A stretch of 64,000 nt of DNA from the NCBI GenBank assembly GCA_947650285.1, contig CANTFL010001287.1:1-64000 (forward strand), in the 5' to 3' direction. The position numbers and the translations under genes are program-made. Source of the stretch: Hyaloperonospora brassicae (lineage: Eukaryota; Oomycota; Peronosporomycetes; Peronosporales; Peronosporaceae). Below, piece by piece: positions 45,801 to 57,347 of this stretch; positions within the stretch are counted from its first letter, which is position 1; every line of letters begins with the position of its first letter. The notes below the pieces were generated by a model. That model worked only from the letters and a program-made list of their open reading frames with translations. It had not been told where the DNA came from and searched no databases.

Positions 45801-48800
45801 TTTTTTGATTTTGCCAATCATTGCCTACTTCTTGATCATTAAGATTCCATTTTTTATCTTTTTTTGAATTGACATATCGATAAATTATACAAGAATATCG
45901 TAAATGAAGTTGTCGATCCCATCAAAGTCTGGATCTTGTAGTAAAAATCCGTCCTTACCCACCCGCGATCAGAATATACAGATTGATAGCTGTACATTGA
46001 ATAGATACGATAGGAGTATTTTCGCAATATTTATTGAAGCGTTTGACATGAGCAACATAAAATTTATAGAAAGTAAGGATTGGCCGTTCCATAAACAACG
46101 TAATTTTGTATTTTTACGCGGGGATATTTTTTGATTAAATATGCACATTTCCTTATTTCGTGGATATTAATAAGACATGTAAATTCGACTGAAGATACCT
46201 GATAATCAGTAGACTATATGAAAGAACGCACTGTCGATCTGTTCGGACACAGCACACGAATTTTTGCCTGAGCGCCTTCAATTAGGGCGGCCGATACAGC
46301 TCAGATACATATAGAATTAAAAAATATTGTTTAAGAGAAATTAAAAGAAAAATATAATTCATTTGGAGTCGTGCTCATTATACACATCATGAAGTTTATA
46401 GCGACAACTTTCGTTCAGTATGATTTGTGTGGAATAAAGACTCTAATTTCTTGATCAACTCGTCCTAACAACCAGACTAGCCATTTAAAAACGACTTTTT
46501 GGCTTCGGAAAATGGGTAGCAGAGTAAAACTTTCTATCTACTTAACCAAAAACGAGCTAAGAGAGTAGGAATCATCTCTTGGTATGGCTTGACTACGTAA
46601 ACATATAAGGACATGAGTGTAAATGAAGGTTAGATAAATGTATAAGACGCAATTGTTTAATTAGATCATTACTATTTTTTGCAAAGATTGTAGATTTAGA
46701 CAATACGAACGATTGGTTTATTTAAGTATGTCGATATTGTCGCTCTGTCGTGACTACTTATAAAATATTCATATTACACGGTACAAAAATTTATCATAGA
46801 GAAAATGGTGGAATATGTTGATCGTTTCTTCATATACCTAAACGCACCCATCTGTATACGCAAATAGCCTTGTACCAATTACCGTTTTTTTTCAAAAGCT
46901 TGAAATAACAACAAAAAATTTGGTTTTTGAACTGCAACTTCAAATTTTTACACAATCTTAAAATATTCATCATACTTATTTGAATAAAATGTTCAGATAT
47001 CTTAATAAATAGTATTGATATAGTATGATAAATAATGGATAAGAACTAGCAGATAAGAATTTAAGTAAACCATGATTTATGACAAGGTGAATCGCATGTG
47101 CATGTGCATGTTCGGAGAAGGATAGGATCTGTAAATTATTATTACACTGGTACGTTTGAATACGGCGCTACTTAAATGTCTTCGGTGAAGGTCAATACTT
47201 GAAATTACGGTGAGGTAATGAATTTACAGTAGCCGTCTAGTTGTCCTAGAACGATGAAAGTAAAAATATGAAGCATATGATCTATAAAACATTTCGATAA
47301 TAACAATATTGATCTATCAGTTTGTTTATCACAAGGTTTTTTTTCTATGAAACAACAGGATAAATGCCGCATTTATATTACAGGGTAGACCATGTATAAT
47401 GCAATGATGACGATTCTAATTCAGCATTTTTGTATCGTATAAAATTCATTAAAATATTATCCGAACAAATTCATTCAGTCTCCTGCATGAAAAGTCTTTT
47501 TTAAATGCGCGGACTAAGTAGGGCGGACAAAAACAAGCGGATAGAATAAGTAATAACATGTCAATAGAGTAGTTATATCGGGCCACCGCAAAAAAGGTAT
47601 ATATAAAGAAATCGCTTGATAATGTGCAAAGGGGGCTAAAATTGTTGTAGATGAGCAGAGACATAACACTGCTTCGACATGTATGCTTCGTTGAAGTTGT
47701 CGAAATTGCATCTATTTAAATAAATAATGTTTTTATTGTCGTAGGAAGTCAACACCTTACTACGATGCAGCATCTGCTTCGTCCCCATTACGTGGCTCAT
47801 TCCTAGAATTACGAAATGTTTTCGCAAAACTAGCTAAATTTGGCGTGAGATGCATATTGCGAATATACATACATATAAGTGGAATATCCAGACAACTCGA
47901 CAACGGTATATTGCCAAGACTTCTGGGTGCGTAGAAGTGGAATGTAGGTTTGCTTAATAAAAATATACATTAGCGCTTAATTGCATGCATGCATAATTTT
48001 ATCTTGCAACAGATGAATTTGGCCGAATATACTTATACTTACTGAAAAAGATGTATCACGTAAGATTTATACAGTATACACTCGCGATATATTTGTCAAC
48101 AATTTGATCAGAAAGGCGCATCACTTTTATAATTCTCGCCCGATGTTACGTCCATTGAAAGTCGAAAAAGTAGTGCAGAAGATGATGTGACTGGTAACGT
48201 GCAATTCACAAATTGTAGAAAAAGTACAGACTGAAGGTTTCGATGGCACTCTATTTTTGTTCTGATCTCAACCCACCACTATGTAAATTATCATAGCGCT
48301 ATACGCCTTGGTCGTGACTTTTAAAACGGTCGAACTGTATATATAACACCTGATGATAAGTAATTTGCTACATGTGAGGGACGACCACTTCTATCTCTTC
48401 GGTGTGACCACCAATCAGCAATTAAAAAAGACAATTTTGCATTACATATTTCAGCATTTCTCTGCTATAAATTAATGTCGCAGGAAGAAATGTTTTGGCC
48501 ATATTTCTCCCCGCAAATCTAATTTTGAGGTCATTTGATTCTTATTAAACTTAAAAAATGGACGATTCGAAAGGTTTTACTCATAATCAAATTCATAAGT
48601 ACGGTTGAACATTTGACACATAATACCGTCACAAGTGGCAGGACAAGGTCTCCTCAGCCGCCGTTCCATCAACTTGTGTGGATACAAAATGGATTGTCGA
48701 AATTTGCACCGTCAGCATCAATGTCACATGACATCACCAATATGCCTCCATTTTTTTCGCGCAACATTATTTTCGCCGGCTATGAATAAGACTGAATTTC

Positions 48801-49515
48801 TACTTCTGCATATGTGCAAATGGCCGCTGATGGTGTCAATGTACGACCTCGATAAAGTTTCTACTGCAATGTGTAGCATCGAATTGCGAGTCTGATCGTA
48901 ATAGCATATTAGACGCTAGACTAATGTTTGAGAATGACGTTTAGAAAAGGCTACTTGACTCACGTTTTTATTAATATTGGAAGAGAAATATCACTATAAA
49001 TTATTGCTGTACTACAAAGCTATTTTGATAAAATTGAAAATAAAATTTGCTCTGTGCATTTTGTGCAACATAGCATGCCATCCAGTCTGCAGGAATCCGG
49101 ATCCTCAACTTGATGCTAATCGAACCAATTGTAATCATCTGGTACTTCAACTGCGGCGTGTGAGGCAATTATCAGTCACGGCTATTGGTACAGCATAAAG
49201 TAAGTTTGACGCAGAAATCTCGGTATCATCATTTTTTTTATAAAACAAATTGCTCGAATAAGTATTTATCCAGTGTAGTGTTTGATTGTATTATAATAGG
49301 AAGTTGAACAATAGATATGGAAGATGCGTAAAATGTAAAGTAATATAGATAATACATAATACACGTTATAAGTTCACTCACTACCCATTTAAACAAATTG
49401 TGGTAATATGTATTTATTTTATACGGAATAATTTAGAAAATAAGATCAGTGTATTGCTGTATAACACGACACCCTTTCAAAATACTTGTAGCAACCCGGT
49501 CCACCATAATTTAAA
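39870..49515. other. AT-rich gene-poor stretch
   Basis: About 9.6 kb with only short open frames and no recognisable protein motif, rRNA or tRNA on either strand. ORFs such as 41847-42083 (minus), 43670-43852 and 43959-44255 (plus) show no family features. It looks like old decayed repeat DNA, but I could not assign the source. Confidence 0.6.
42547..42598 (+). repeat. Short direct repeat, 22 bp spaced 30 bp
   Basis: AGCAATTCTGTAACGCTTTT occurs at 42547 and again at 42577. Confidence 0.8.
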
Positions 49516-49517
49516 TA

Positions 49518-49564
49518 GGGAGTAGCTATCCACCACTCACTTTTCGCAGACCACCACTCACCGC
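49518..49564 (+). repeat. MULE left terminal inverted repeat
   Basis: Contains CACCACTCAC twice. Pairs with the right end over most of its length, with some mismatches and small gaps. Confidence 0.8.
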
Positions 49565-49692
49565 AAAGTCTAATAAAATGAGATTGGCCAATTAAAAAGG
49601 ATTCGATAACAGTATACTGCTTTTACTCATACCAACGATAACTTATAAGCTGCACAGCCATCGAAAGTCGAAACACCGCTCAGGTCGCCGGC

Positions 49693-51602
49693 ATGGATCG
49701 GTACCACGAACGTATCAACACCAGCTATGCTAGTCTAGAAAACGCGCGGGCTGCTCTTGACTCACTTTTTGCTGATGAAGGCTATATAACGACTGTTATG
49801 CACACTAGGAGAGTCAAAAATAATAAAGAAGGCGACAACAAGCTGTTACTTTGCATTGTTCATGCGCACCAAAAGTGACATCAACTTCAGCATTAAACAG
49901 ACGCAAGCGTGTTAGGTCCCGACGTGGGACATGCTGTATGTTTAAATGTTCTGTTCGACCAGTTGAACACGAAAATCACTGGAAAGTTCAAGTTGGCACC
50001 CACGATCACAATCACGGATCCTTTATCAACCAAGCTGTTCATCCTCAAGAGCGCGCTTTGAGAAGAGCAATGCAAAGAAGTAATTCAAGCTGCAGTTGAT
50101 CACCAGAATCCTGCCCAAATAGTGGCTGCAATGCGCCGCCGTGGAATAGCAAAACCCCCCGAGATGTATACAATATCAAGCAAGTAGAGAGGGCTCGATT
50201 CCTGGCTGGTCGTTCAACGCTTGTTGCTCTACTTGATGGCCTTGAAGAACGCCCTGATGCACCATATTTTGCTGAATTTGGTGCTAAACGAGAATTGACG
50301 CACCTACTTATCACTCCTCCTTCCGCTAAAAAAATTTGCCGCCGATATAGCGCTGGGAAAATTTGGTTGATCGAACCAACGTACAAGACCAACCGTTTTG
50401 GACTGCCTTTGATGCATGTTGTTAATGTCACGGCCACGAGCCAAACATTTAACTTTGCGTACTGTTTCATGGCTGAAGAACGTGCGGAAGATCATCTTTG
50501 GGCGTTAAGGCACATAAAACGCACCAAAGCGTTTGTCACTGATCGTGAACTGGAATTGATGAATGCGTTGTTCACTTTATTTGCTGACGATGATAACGTC
50601 AAATTTCTTTTGTGCCATTGGCACATCAGCAAATATATTTTTGCCCGACAACGAAAGACCTTTGCAAGCTTTGCAGCCTTTAAATTTCTTGAAGAACTCT
50701 AAAACAGCTTGGGGCGAACGAAAACGGCAAATGAATGCAATCGACATTTGACTAGAATGAAAGAGATTGTTTTAGCCATGTCATGGTTTATCTGGAAGAA
50801 TTGTTTTGTAGCCATGTCATGGTTTATATGGAAAAAATGTTTTGTAGCCATGTCATGGTTTATCTGGAAGAGAGGTGGATTATGTACAAGGACCGGTTTA
50901 TAGCAGCGTTTATATGTGATACGCTGCATTTTGGTCATGCGACAACTTAGCGTGTTGAAAGTGCGCATGCAGCACATAAGTCATGGATAGATGTGTCTAC
51001 GGAGGATTTGTTGACGGTGGAAAGTGCTTGCCATCTTGCTTGTGATAATCAGCTCGCAAATATTAGACTGCAAACAGGTCGAGAACGGTCGTCAACAAGT
51101 CTCGGCTACGGATTGGCAGCTTTTGTTGTGAACGGCAAGGTCTCTGCTGCAGCTTTAAAGTTTGCGTTTAAAGCGTATAAACTGTGACTTGGTACATCTG
51201 TGGACAAAAATTTGAACAATGATGTGGAATGTCACGGTATGATAACTTCTAACCTTAAGGTACCGTGTAGGCACAAGTTTCGACTAGAAGTTGCACAACC
51301 AGCAGCAGCAATACCATCTATACCGCCAAGAGTTCTTTGCCTCGAATATTATGATTCACACTGGTGGTTGGTATAGCTTCCTCGACAAGAAGAAAAGCCT
51401 GAAGCACCAATCTCATTTGTGGAAAAAATTAGGCTCATCGAAGCAGAGTTAGAAAAGGGAACCTCGTACAGGCAGCGAGTGATACTTGACCATCTCGATA
51501 AGCTACCTGCTGCGGAGGTCTTCAATCCATTTAACCAGCATGCCGCGGGCGTCCTGTTGATGCTCTCGGTCATCAATCGTTTGACATTAATCAATGAGAT
51601 CT
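49693..51602 (+). pseudogene. MULE transposase relic
   Basis: From ATG 49693: an N-terminal segment (ALDSLFADEGYITTVMHTRR), then in a shifted frame a WRKY/GCM-like zinc region (CCMFKCSVRP, HWKVQVGTHDHNH) at 49925-50015. The MULE core spans 50185-50700: RFLAGRSTLVALLDGLE, TYKTNRFGLPLMHVVNVTA, FVTDRELELMNAL and FLLCHWHISKY. The first catalytic residue reads E (LIEPTYKTN) where D is usual. A C-terminal part continues to 51602 (VESACHLACDNQLANIRL; VPCRHKFRLEVAQ). Several stops and frame shifts make it inactive. Confidence 0.88.
50765..50875 (+). repeat. In-frame 36-bp triplication inside the transposase
   Basis: AGCCATGTCATGGTTTAT recurs at 50774, 50810 and 50846, an exact 36-bp period. It encodes three copies of a 12-residue unit containing AMSWFIWK. 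Confidence 0.92.
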
Positions 51603-53723
51603 AATTAGCGCCATCCATCGCAGTTTGAGCATGTGAAGAATTCATTGCGGCCGATGCGTCGATGCGGCAACTGTGGAGTAGAATGACACAACCGAAGAAG
51701 ATGTCAGCAACCTCTACCAACTCCTGCAGGGACTGCATTGGTAACATTAAATTATCTAGGTGCTGAGGACGAATGGAAGCACTTAAGATATCCACCAAAC
51801 GTATATGAGTAATCCTGGACATGGTAGCACTTGCATAGTTAATTTTTATACAGATAAAGATAAAAAAAGTTTATTTTATGACTACATACGGCTGTAATAG
51901 ACGCTTTTTGTTGTTGTAAATAAATGTGACGTCTGATAGTATTAACAAGCTCAAGTTAGGGTGAAGGCCTCGACTTAAAGCGGTTTTAGTGTCGTTGAGG
52001 CGGTCAGACGATTGACGATCCACAACGCATTATGCTTATATAACAACAATCTAAACAGCACTTGTGCATTCTAGCTCGAAACATAAAAATTATTTTTCGT
52101 GCAACAACGACATTTGGCCTCACCGAAGTGATTTGGTAAAGGGTTTCGTTACTCATTTACTCAAGTATGTAGCTTGGTTACCATATCTATGGTGTGTATA
52201 TCACGTAGTGACCGTTATGTCAACGACGATGCAGACTGCGAAGCTTTCGAAGTATTCCAGGATGTAGAGGGCAAAAATATTTGTGTGCCACGAAGCAGGA
52301 GAAAGTGAGGAAGCGAATAAATCTACTAGTTAGCACGTCAGTTGATCTTACTTCGTAGATACGTTGCAAAGCGTCGGCGTCCGTGACTACAGAGTTCAAA
52401 TAGAAACGTCACTTAGATTTCCGTGCTAAAATATCCGGACTTTAAATAAGCTGTTCCGGCAGACCCATCCAAAGTGTATTTGCAATATAAATTTCGATGC
52501 TTGCGGGTCTTGTCGCGCGGAAGTGCAAGAAGCGTCATTCACTGCAAATCTTTTTCGAGCTAGTGACAAACTCGAGACTGGACGTGAGCGTAGAGACGTC
52601 AGACGAGACAAAGCAAAATGCTATACAAATGACGTACGTCGATCACGATAACACCGTGGCAAGAGCGTCTTTTCAGTGCCAATATATCCCGACGCATGAG
52701 CTCATTGACTGTCCACATAGTTTTGAAGCGCGTCACTGACTTTCATTGCAATGTATTGTCGGCATGGCGACACACTTGCCGCCTGGACGACGTTTGATAA
52801 AGATGTCGAGGAACCTTCAGTACCCTGTACAAGAAACGATCCGTAAAAATAGCTAGTCAAACACAGCCAATGTTGTTTATATACATCTAACCGAGCAAAA
52901 AACAAAGCAGCAACAAGTTATTTAAAAAATGGTACGTAGCCGAAAGACTAGTTCGTTGATGCTCGCCACACCTGATCGCGAACAGTTTGACTTATTGATC
53001 CCGGAAAAGGGTTTTTTCGTCCCAAAGCCAAGGATCTAATAACGACTTGCCAAAGTCGTTCGTCACAGCAATTTGCTGCACCACCCGCGTACATCCAGTA
53101 TCTACACCGCCGCTCGTCGCCACAAACGCGCTGTCAAAATAAGTCACGTACAGGTATATGCTGTCTCAACTTCTCGTAAGAATGCTGTCAGTAATCTTAA
53201 TAAACGCAACAAAGACTTCGTCGCCAAAATTGATATTGTACCCTTTCGAGCACTCAGCATTGTTGCTAGATCAATCGGTCTCGAGACTCATGAGACCATG
53301 GACGATTGCATAGATTAGCTGAATCCGGTGTGCTGCTATAATTGAGTTCAGACACAGAGCTCACACTTGTGGCGGAACATCACGGTGGCGTACCCTTATG
53401 TCTGCCTGTAGGAGATGATCGACTTGACAATGCCGAACTCGGGGATTTGTCAAATCTCACGTAAAGATCGTAGAGCACGTTCTTATCGTCTTCCGGGAAC
53501 ACTGGTCCGAATGTAATGGAGTGGGAGGCGGAGACAGAGGTATTCTCTGGATAAATGTAGATGAAGAGATCTGGCCATGACTTGACCGGATGAGCTTGAA
53601 GAGCACGTGCCCCTTTTCAACGAGGATTTAGTTTCGCGCAAAATTTGCGTTTACTAATTTTTTTTATCAATTCACATTCAACCAATCACAGCGCGAGAGA
53701 AGTATGCAGATCCTTGATAAATT
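51603..53723. other. MULE interior without recognised gene
   Basis: Short frames (52064-52267, 52497-52739, 53073-53318, plus strand) have no recognisable motif. They may be cargo or simply decayed sequence. Confidence 0.5.
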
Positions 53724-53771
53724 GGGGGTGAGTGGTGCTTAGCAAAACGTGTGTGGTGAATAGCTGCTCCC
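53724..53771 (-). repeat. MULE right terminal inverted repeat
   Basis: Read on the minus strand it begins GGGAGCAGCTATTCACCACA and matches the left end. Confidence 0.8.
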
Positions 53772-53773
53772 TG

Positions 53774-56700
53774 TTATAGATTTATTACCTATAAGATAAT
53801 TTTGTAAGAAATTGTAAATATACACACGTTTAAGTCTGCAAGAAGTATTAACGACGCCAACTAGATGTAAAATATAAGTAAACCTCAGCGTTTTATATTC
53901 ATAGTAATTGATATTTTTTATTAATGAATAATTTTTAAAATGAAAACTGAGCCGTAGCGTTGAGATAGCTGTATTAGAACGGTAGCTGCGTCTATTTTTG
54001 AAAATTTAGATCATAAAGGTTGCTCGCATGTCTTGTGTCATTGCCACAGAATATGGACCGAAACAAACAACATTGCTTGGGTCAACGCAAAAAACATAAC
54101 TCAATTTTTTTGCTGTTGTATGATCATATGTCAACATATGGTTATACCTTAACTAAACAAGGTCAAAGGCGTAATGCCCTTCACTTGATGATATAAATAT
54201 TTATGACTGTACCAACAAACATTCAAATTATTTTTGATTTATGGAACTTTTACGATCGCAATTGGAAAGCGACAAGTAGTGTAACGGGGTTACACGTCGA
54301 CTGGTAGTAGACAATCGATGTGGTGCACACAAGAGATGGGGTCCCCTTTAAAGTGATAATCGAACACATTAAAAATTATTGAAGACTGATGTCTGTCAAC
54401 CATCGAGTACGAGATCTTTTGAGAGGCTTTATTAGGACAGTAGCGAGTATGTTAAGTACGTTGTTCTAAGGTGTCCTTTTAGGTTAAAAGAAGAAATAAA
54501 GTTCAGTTCCCATTTTGATCCGATAGACATGTGCCTCTTTGAGGCGTCTTGTGATCGTGGAGAAGATAGCAACGACTTGTTAAGGCAGCTACTCCTTGTG
54601 CACTCTGTGCGTCGATTCTCTGAATCGTTTCGTCCCCCTGGAACAGGGACCGTAAGCTCTCTGAGCTTGTTGACTCTCTGATTCGGGTGCTTCGAACCAA
54701 ACCTTAGCTCTCTGAGCTGTTGACTCTTCGAGTCGGGTTCTTAGAACCAAAGTTGATCGTAGAGCATTAAAGTCTTCATCTGATTAAAGAGCTGTGTAGC
54801 TCCGCTACAAGTAGAGTCACAGTGGATCGGATTTGTGCCGATGTAAGAGATACCACTTCTGTTAAATAAATTATATGACTTTGAAATATATTTCACAATA
54901 CGATGTTATTATAATGTGCGTCAAGACAGCAATTCCAATGCGTACACGTTGAGCCATTACAATATGTTCTCTGTAATAATTAATTTTTAAATGAGATAGA
55001 ATATCTCGTCATGCGCCTCATAATTTTTCAAGTGCGCCACATATTGCTGCAAAGGTTGCAGTCGGAGGAGAGGTACATAGAACTTAAGCTAAGATATGGC
55101 TTGGTGATGACTTACAGTGAATTTAATGAATAAAAATATCGGATAAAAACGCAATTAACATCACAGCTTGCAATATAAAGGTCATCAAGTCTAAATAGTG
55201 GTATTGCGCAATGCATATTAATATATACAATGTCGTTGTATTGGTTCATTTTTACTTAAAAATCATTATGCTGTGAAATTTAAGTAGTGCTGATAATCAT
55301 TACTCTAGCGAAATTAAATTAATTCGCATGTCTGATACAAGTGGGCGGTAGGTACGCCATAAATTGTACATATACGAAGAAGTAGGGTCGTGAGATTATG
55401 CTTGTAACAGCACACTTTCTATCGGAACTAGCGAGGCTAGATTAGTTTATTTTCAATGATAGATAATGAATTATGAAGCTGATTGCTCTTCATAGCTTAC
55501 AGTGATCTAACTTCAGCCGCCCTTAGTGTCTGTGATATTAGGAAGTGTAATTCAGTATAGCGGACGTATGCCTGGTATACACAATGAGGCACAAGATTAT
55601 TGAACATTCATCGCGCGCGACATTGATAAAATACTTATATAAAAATTTGTACATGCTCAAAAGAGCACAATTGGACGTTAACTTTCGATACAAATAGAGA
55701 CAAAAAGTGTCTTATGAGAGGATATTAATGATAGGCCTTCATGCGAAGAGCCTAATCATACAGGATTGGCAAATCAATATAGATTTGACCCATGTTATAT
55801 ACATCATATTGTATCTAATGTACGTGAATATATTATCAGTGTGGACCGAGATGTTCGAAACCTTCTGTCGCAAATTGAGGACCGAGGATAAAGCGTTGCG
55901 AATATTTGACATTGGGGGTTTAACATTCTATTAAAGTCAAACAGTGCGAAGTACTGACTCGATAGAAATCGAGCAAGGTGGCCAAAAAGATGGTCCCTTC
56001 GATGTGGGTTTAGACGAAGAACTGAGAACCCAATGGCTTATCTTCACATTCCGCTCTAAATTTTTGAACATTTCGGTAATATTTGTAGGTTAGGTGTGAA
56101 GAAAGCTATGCTCGTGCTTTTATCATTACTTAAACAATGTTAGCTCGTCTTGATGCTCTTCACTATATAGAACTGACGGGTTTGCTTAGTGTTGCCATGC
56201 GTATAAACGACATACTAAAATTTCCATTATTTCCGCCAGCTGGAATGAAACAAAAAGTCCGACATTGTAGCTCTTACCCACACCAATATATATATATATA
56301 TGCGTCTTGAGCAACGCTGAACCAATTTTTATCATCAAAAAGCTAAAATAAAAATCGGATTAAAAAACAACACGCTCCAAATTTTTATAAGATTTTGAAA
56401 CCAAGACCAAGCGCAATATTGCCGACAATATTCTTAACCTCTTAGACTTTGTCCGATCCGATGAAGGAAAAATTTATGTACGCTTCGTTGATTTTTAACA
56501 TCTGATGAGCACACTGACCACAACTTTCTCATGTGATGCATAAATTTCTCGTTGTTGTAAGTACGGAAAGATGATACATAGGCGAATGGGACTAGACTAG
56601 GTGTACCCCTTTTTACTACCATTGGTCGGAAGTAAGACGACCATCGTCTGTATCATTTATGAGGTCTTAGGAATGTTTGCACTCGTACAAGCAATATAAA

Positions 56701-57347
56701 ATGTTGGCAAGGTTTTGGTTCGTTTGTTCTTATGGCACACGCAATTCCTTGCATTTTCTTCACTCTTTCCTCATTTGCATAATGATTTATAAATTTTATA
56801 TTTACATACATGTTTTATCTACTCTTTTCAGTTTCACAGCCTTCATAAATAATTTTTTACTTATCGTCCACTCAATCAGACGCGTAAATTTATAGGCATG
56901 ATCATGTCAATGCAGACGAAGCTATTTAAAACTATCACTGAACAAGACTCGAAACAATATCGGTGTGGAAGCTTGCGTCATAACAGATCTTTCGGTAATT
57001 CTTCAGCTCTCGTAAGTGCAACTAATGTAGTTGACAAAAAACCAAACAATAGTGCGTCATTCAATTATAACTTGTCAATCTTTGCATTTGACAAATCGTG
57101 GACAGCTTTCATGCTAACGATGGTTGTAGGTTGGCTTCAAAAAGCGGACAAATGAGTCCGCACAATCACAGATCATCGCTTTCAACTAACCAAGAATTCA
57201 AGCTCACGCGCACACGAAGATACTTTGTCTTGAGTCAAACGCATCCGTTCAGCTCGGAACGGGCCGACCCCTTCATTTGAATGAAACGCTATATGCTATA
57301 ATGCTTTCGCAAATCTTTCTCAATGTCAATGTTAGCTAGTGGCCTGC
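53774..57347. other. Gene-poor stretch with a hairpin-rich island
   Basis: No protein gene recognised. A (TA)n run sits near 56285-56300. The part at 54280-54800 is rich in short inverted repeats and is described separately. ORFs at 55707-55934, 56677-56895 and 56898-57155 show no family motif. Confidence 0.55.
54280..54800. repeat. Hairpin-rich island, possible relic of a related LTR
   Basis: Starts with TGTAACGGGGTTACA, sharing the first ten bases of the gypsy LTR. Farther in are two ~50-bp tandem copies (about 54653-54703 and 54704-54752), each carrying AGCTCTCTGAGCT, and small stems such as GCCTC/GAGGC near 54532 and GTCCC/GGGAC near 54632. The boundaries are uncertain. Confidence 0.4.

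Larger units (their letters stand above)
49518..53771 (+). mobile_element. Mutator-like DNA transposon (MULE), decayed
   Basis: Imperfect inverted repeats of about 47 bp sit at 49518-49564 and 53724-53771 (GGGAGTAGCTATCCACCACT versus GGGAGCAGCTATTCACCACA). They bracket a FAR1/MULE-type transposase relic at 49693-51602. Immediate flanks do not show a clear target duplication of about 9 bp. Confidence 0.82.

Noticed and set aside
40279..49198. Short ORFs in the AT-rich stretch as small genes
   Set aside because: They lack recognisable motifs, overlapping frames are equally open, and base composition fits decayed repeats.
49505..53785. A 9-bp target duplication around the MULE
   Set aside because: The flanks (ATAATTTAAA and TTATAGATTT) are both AT-rich but not identical.
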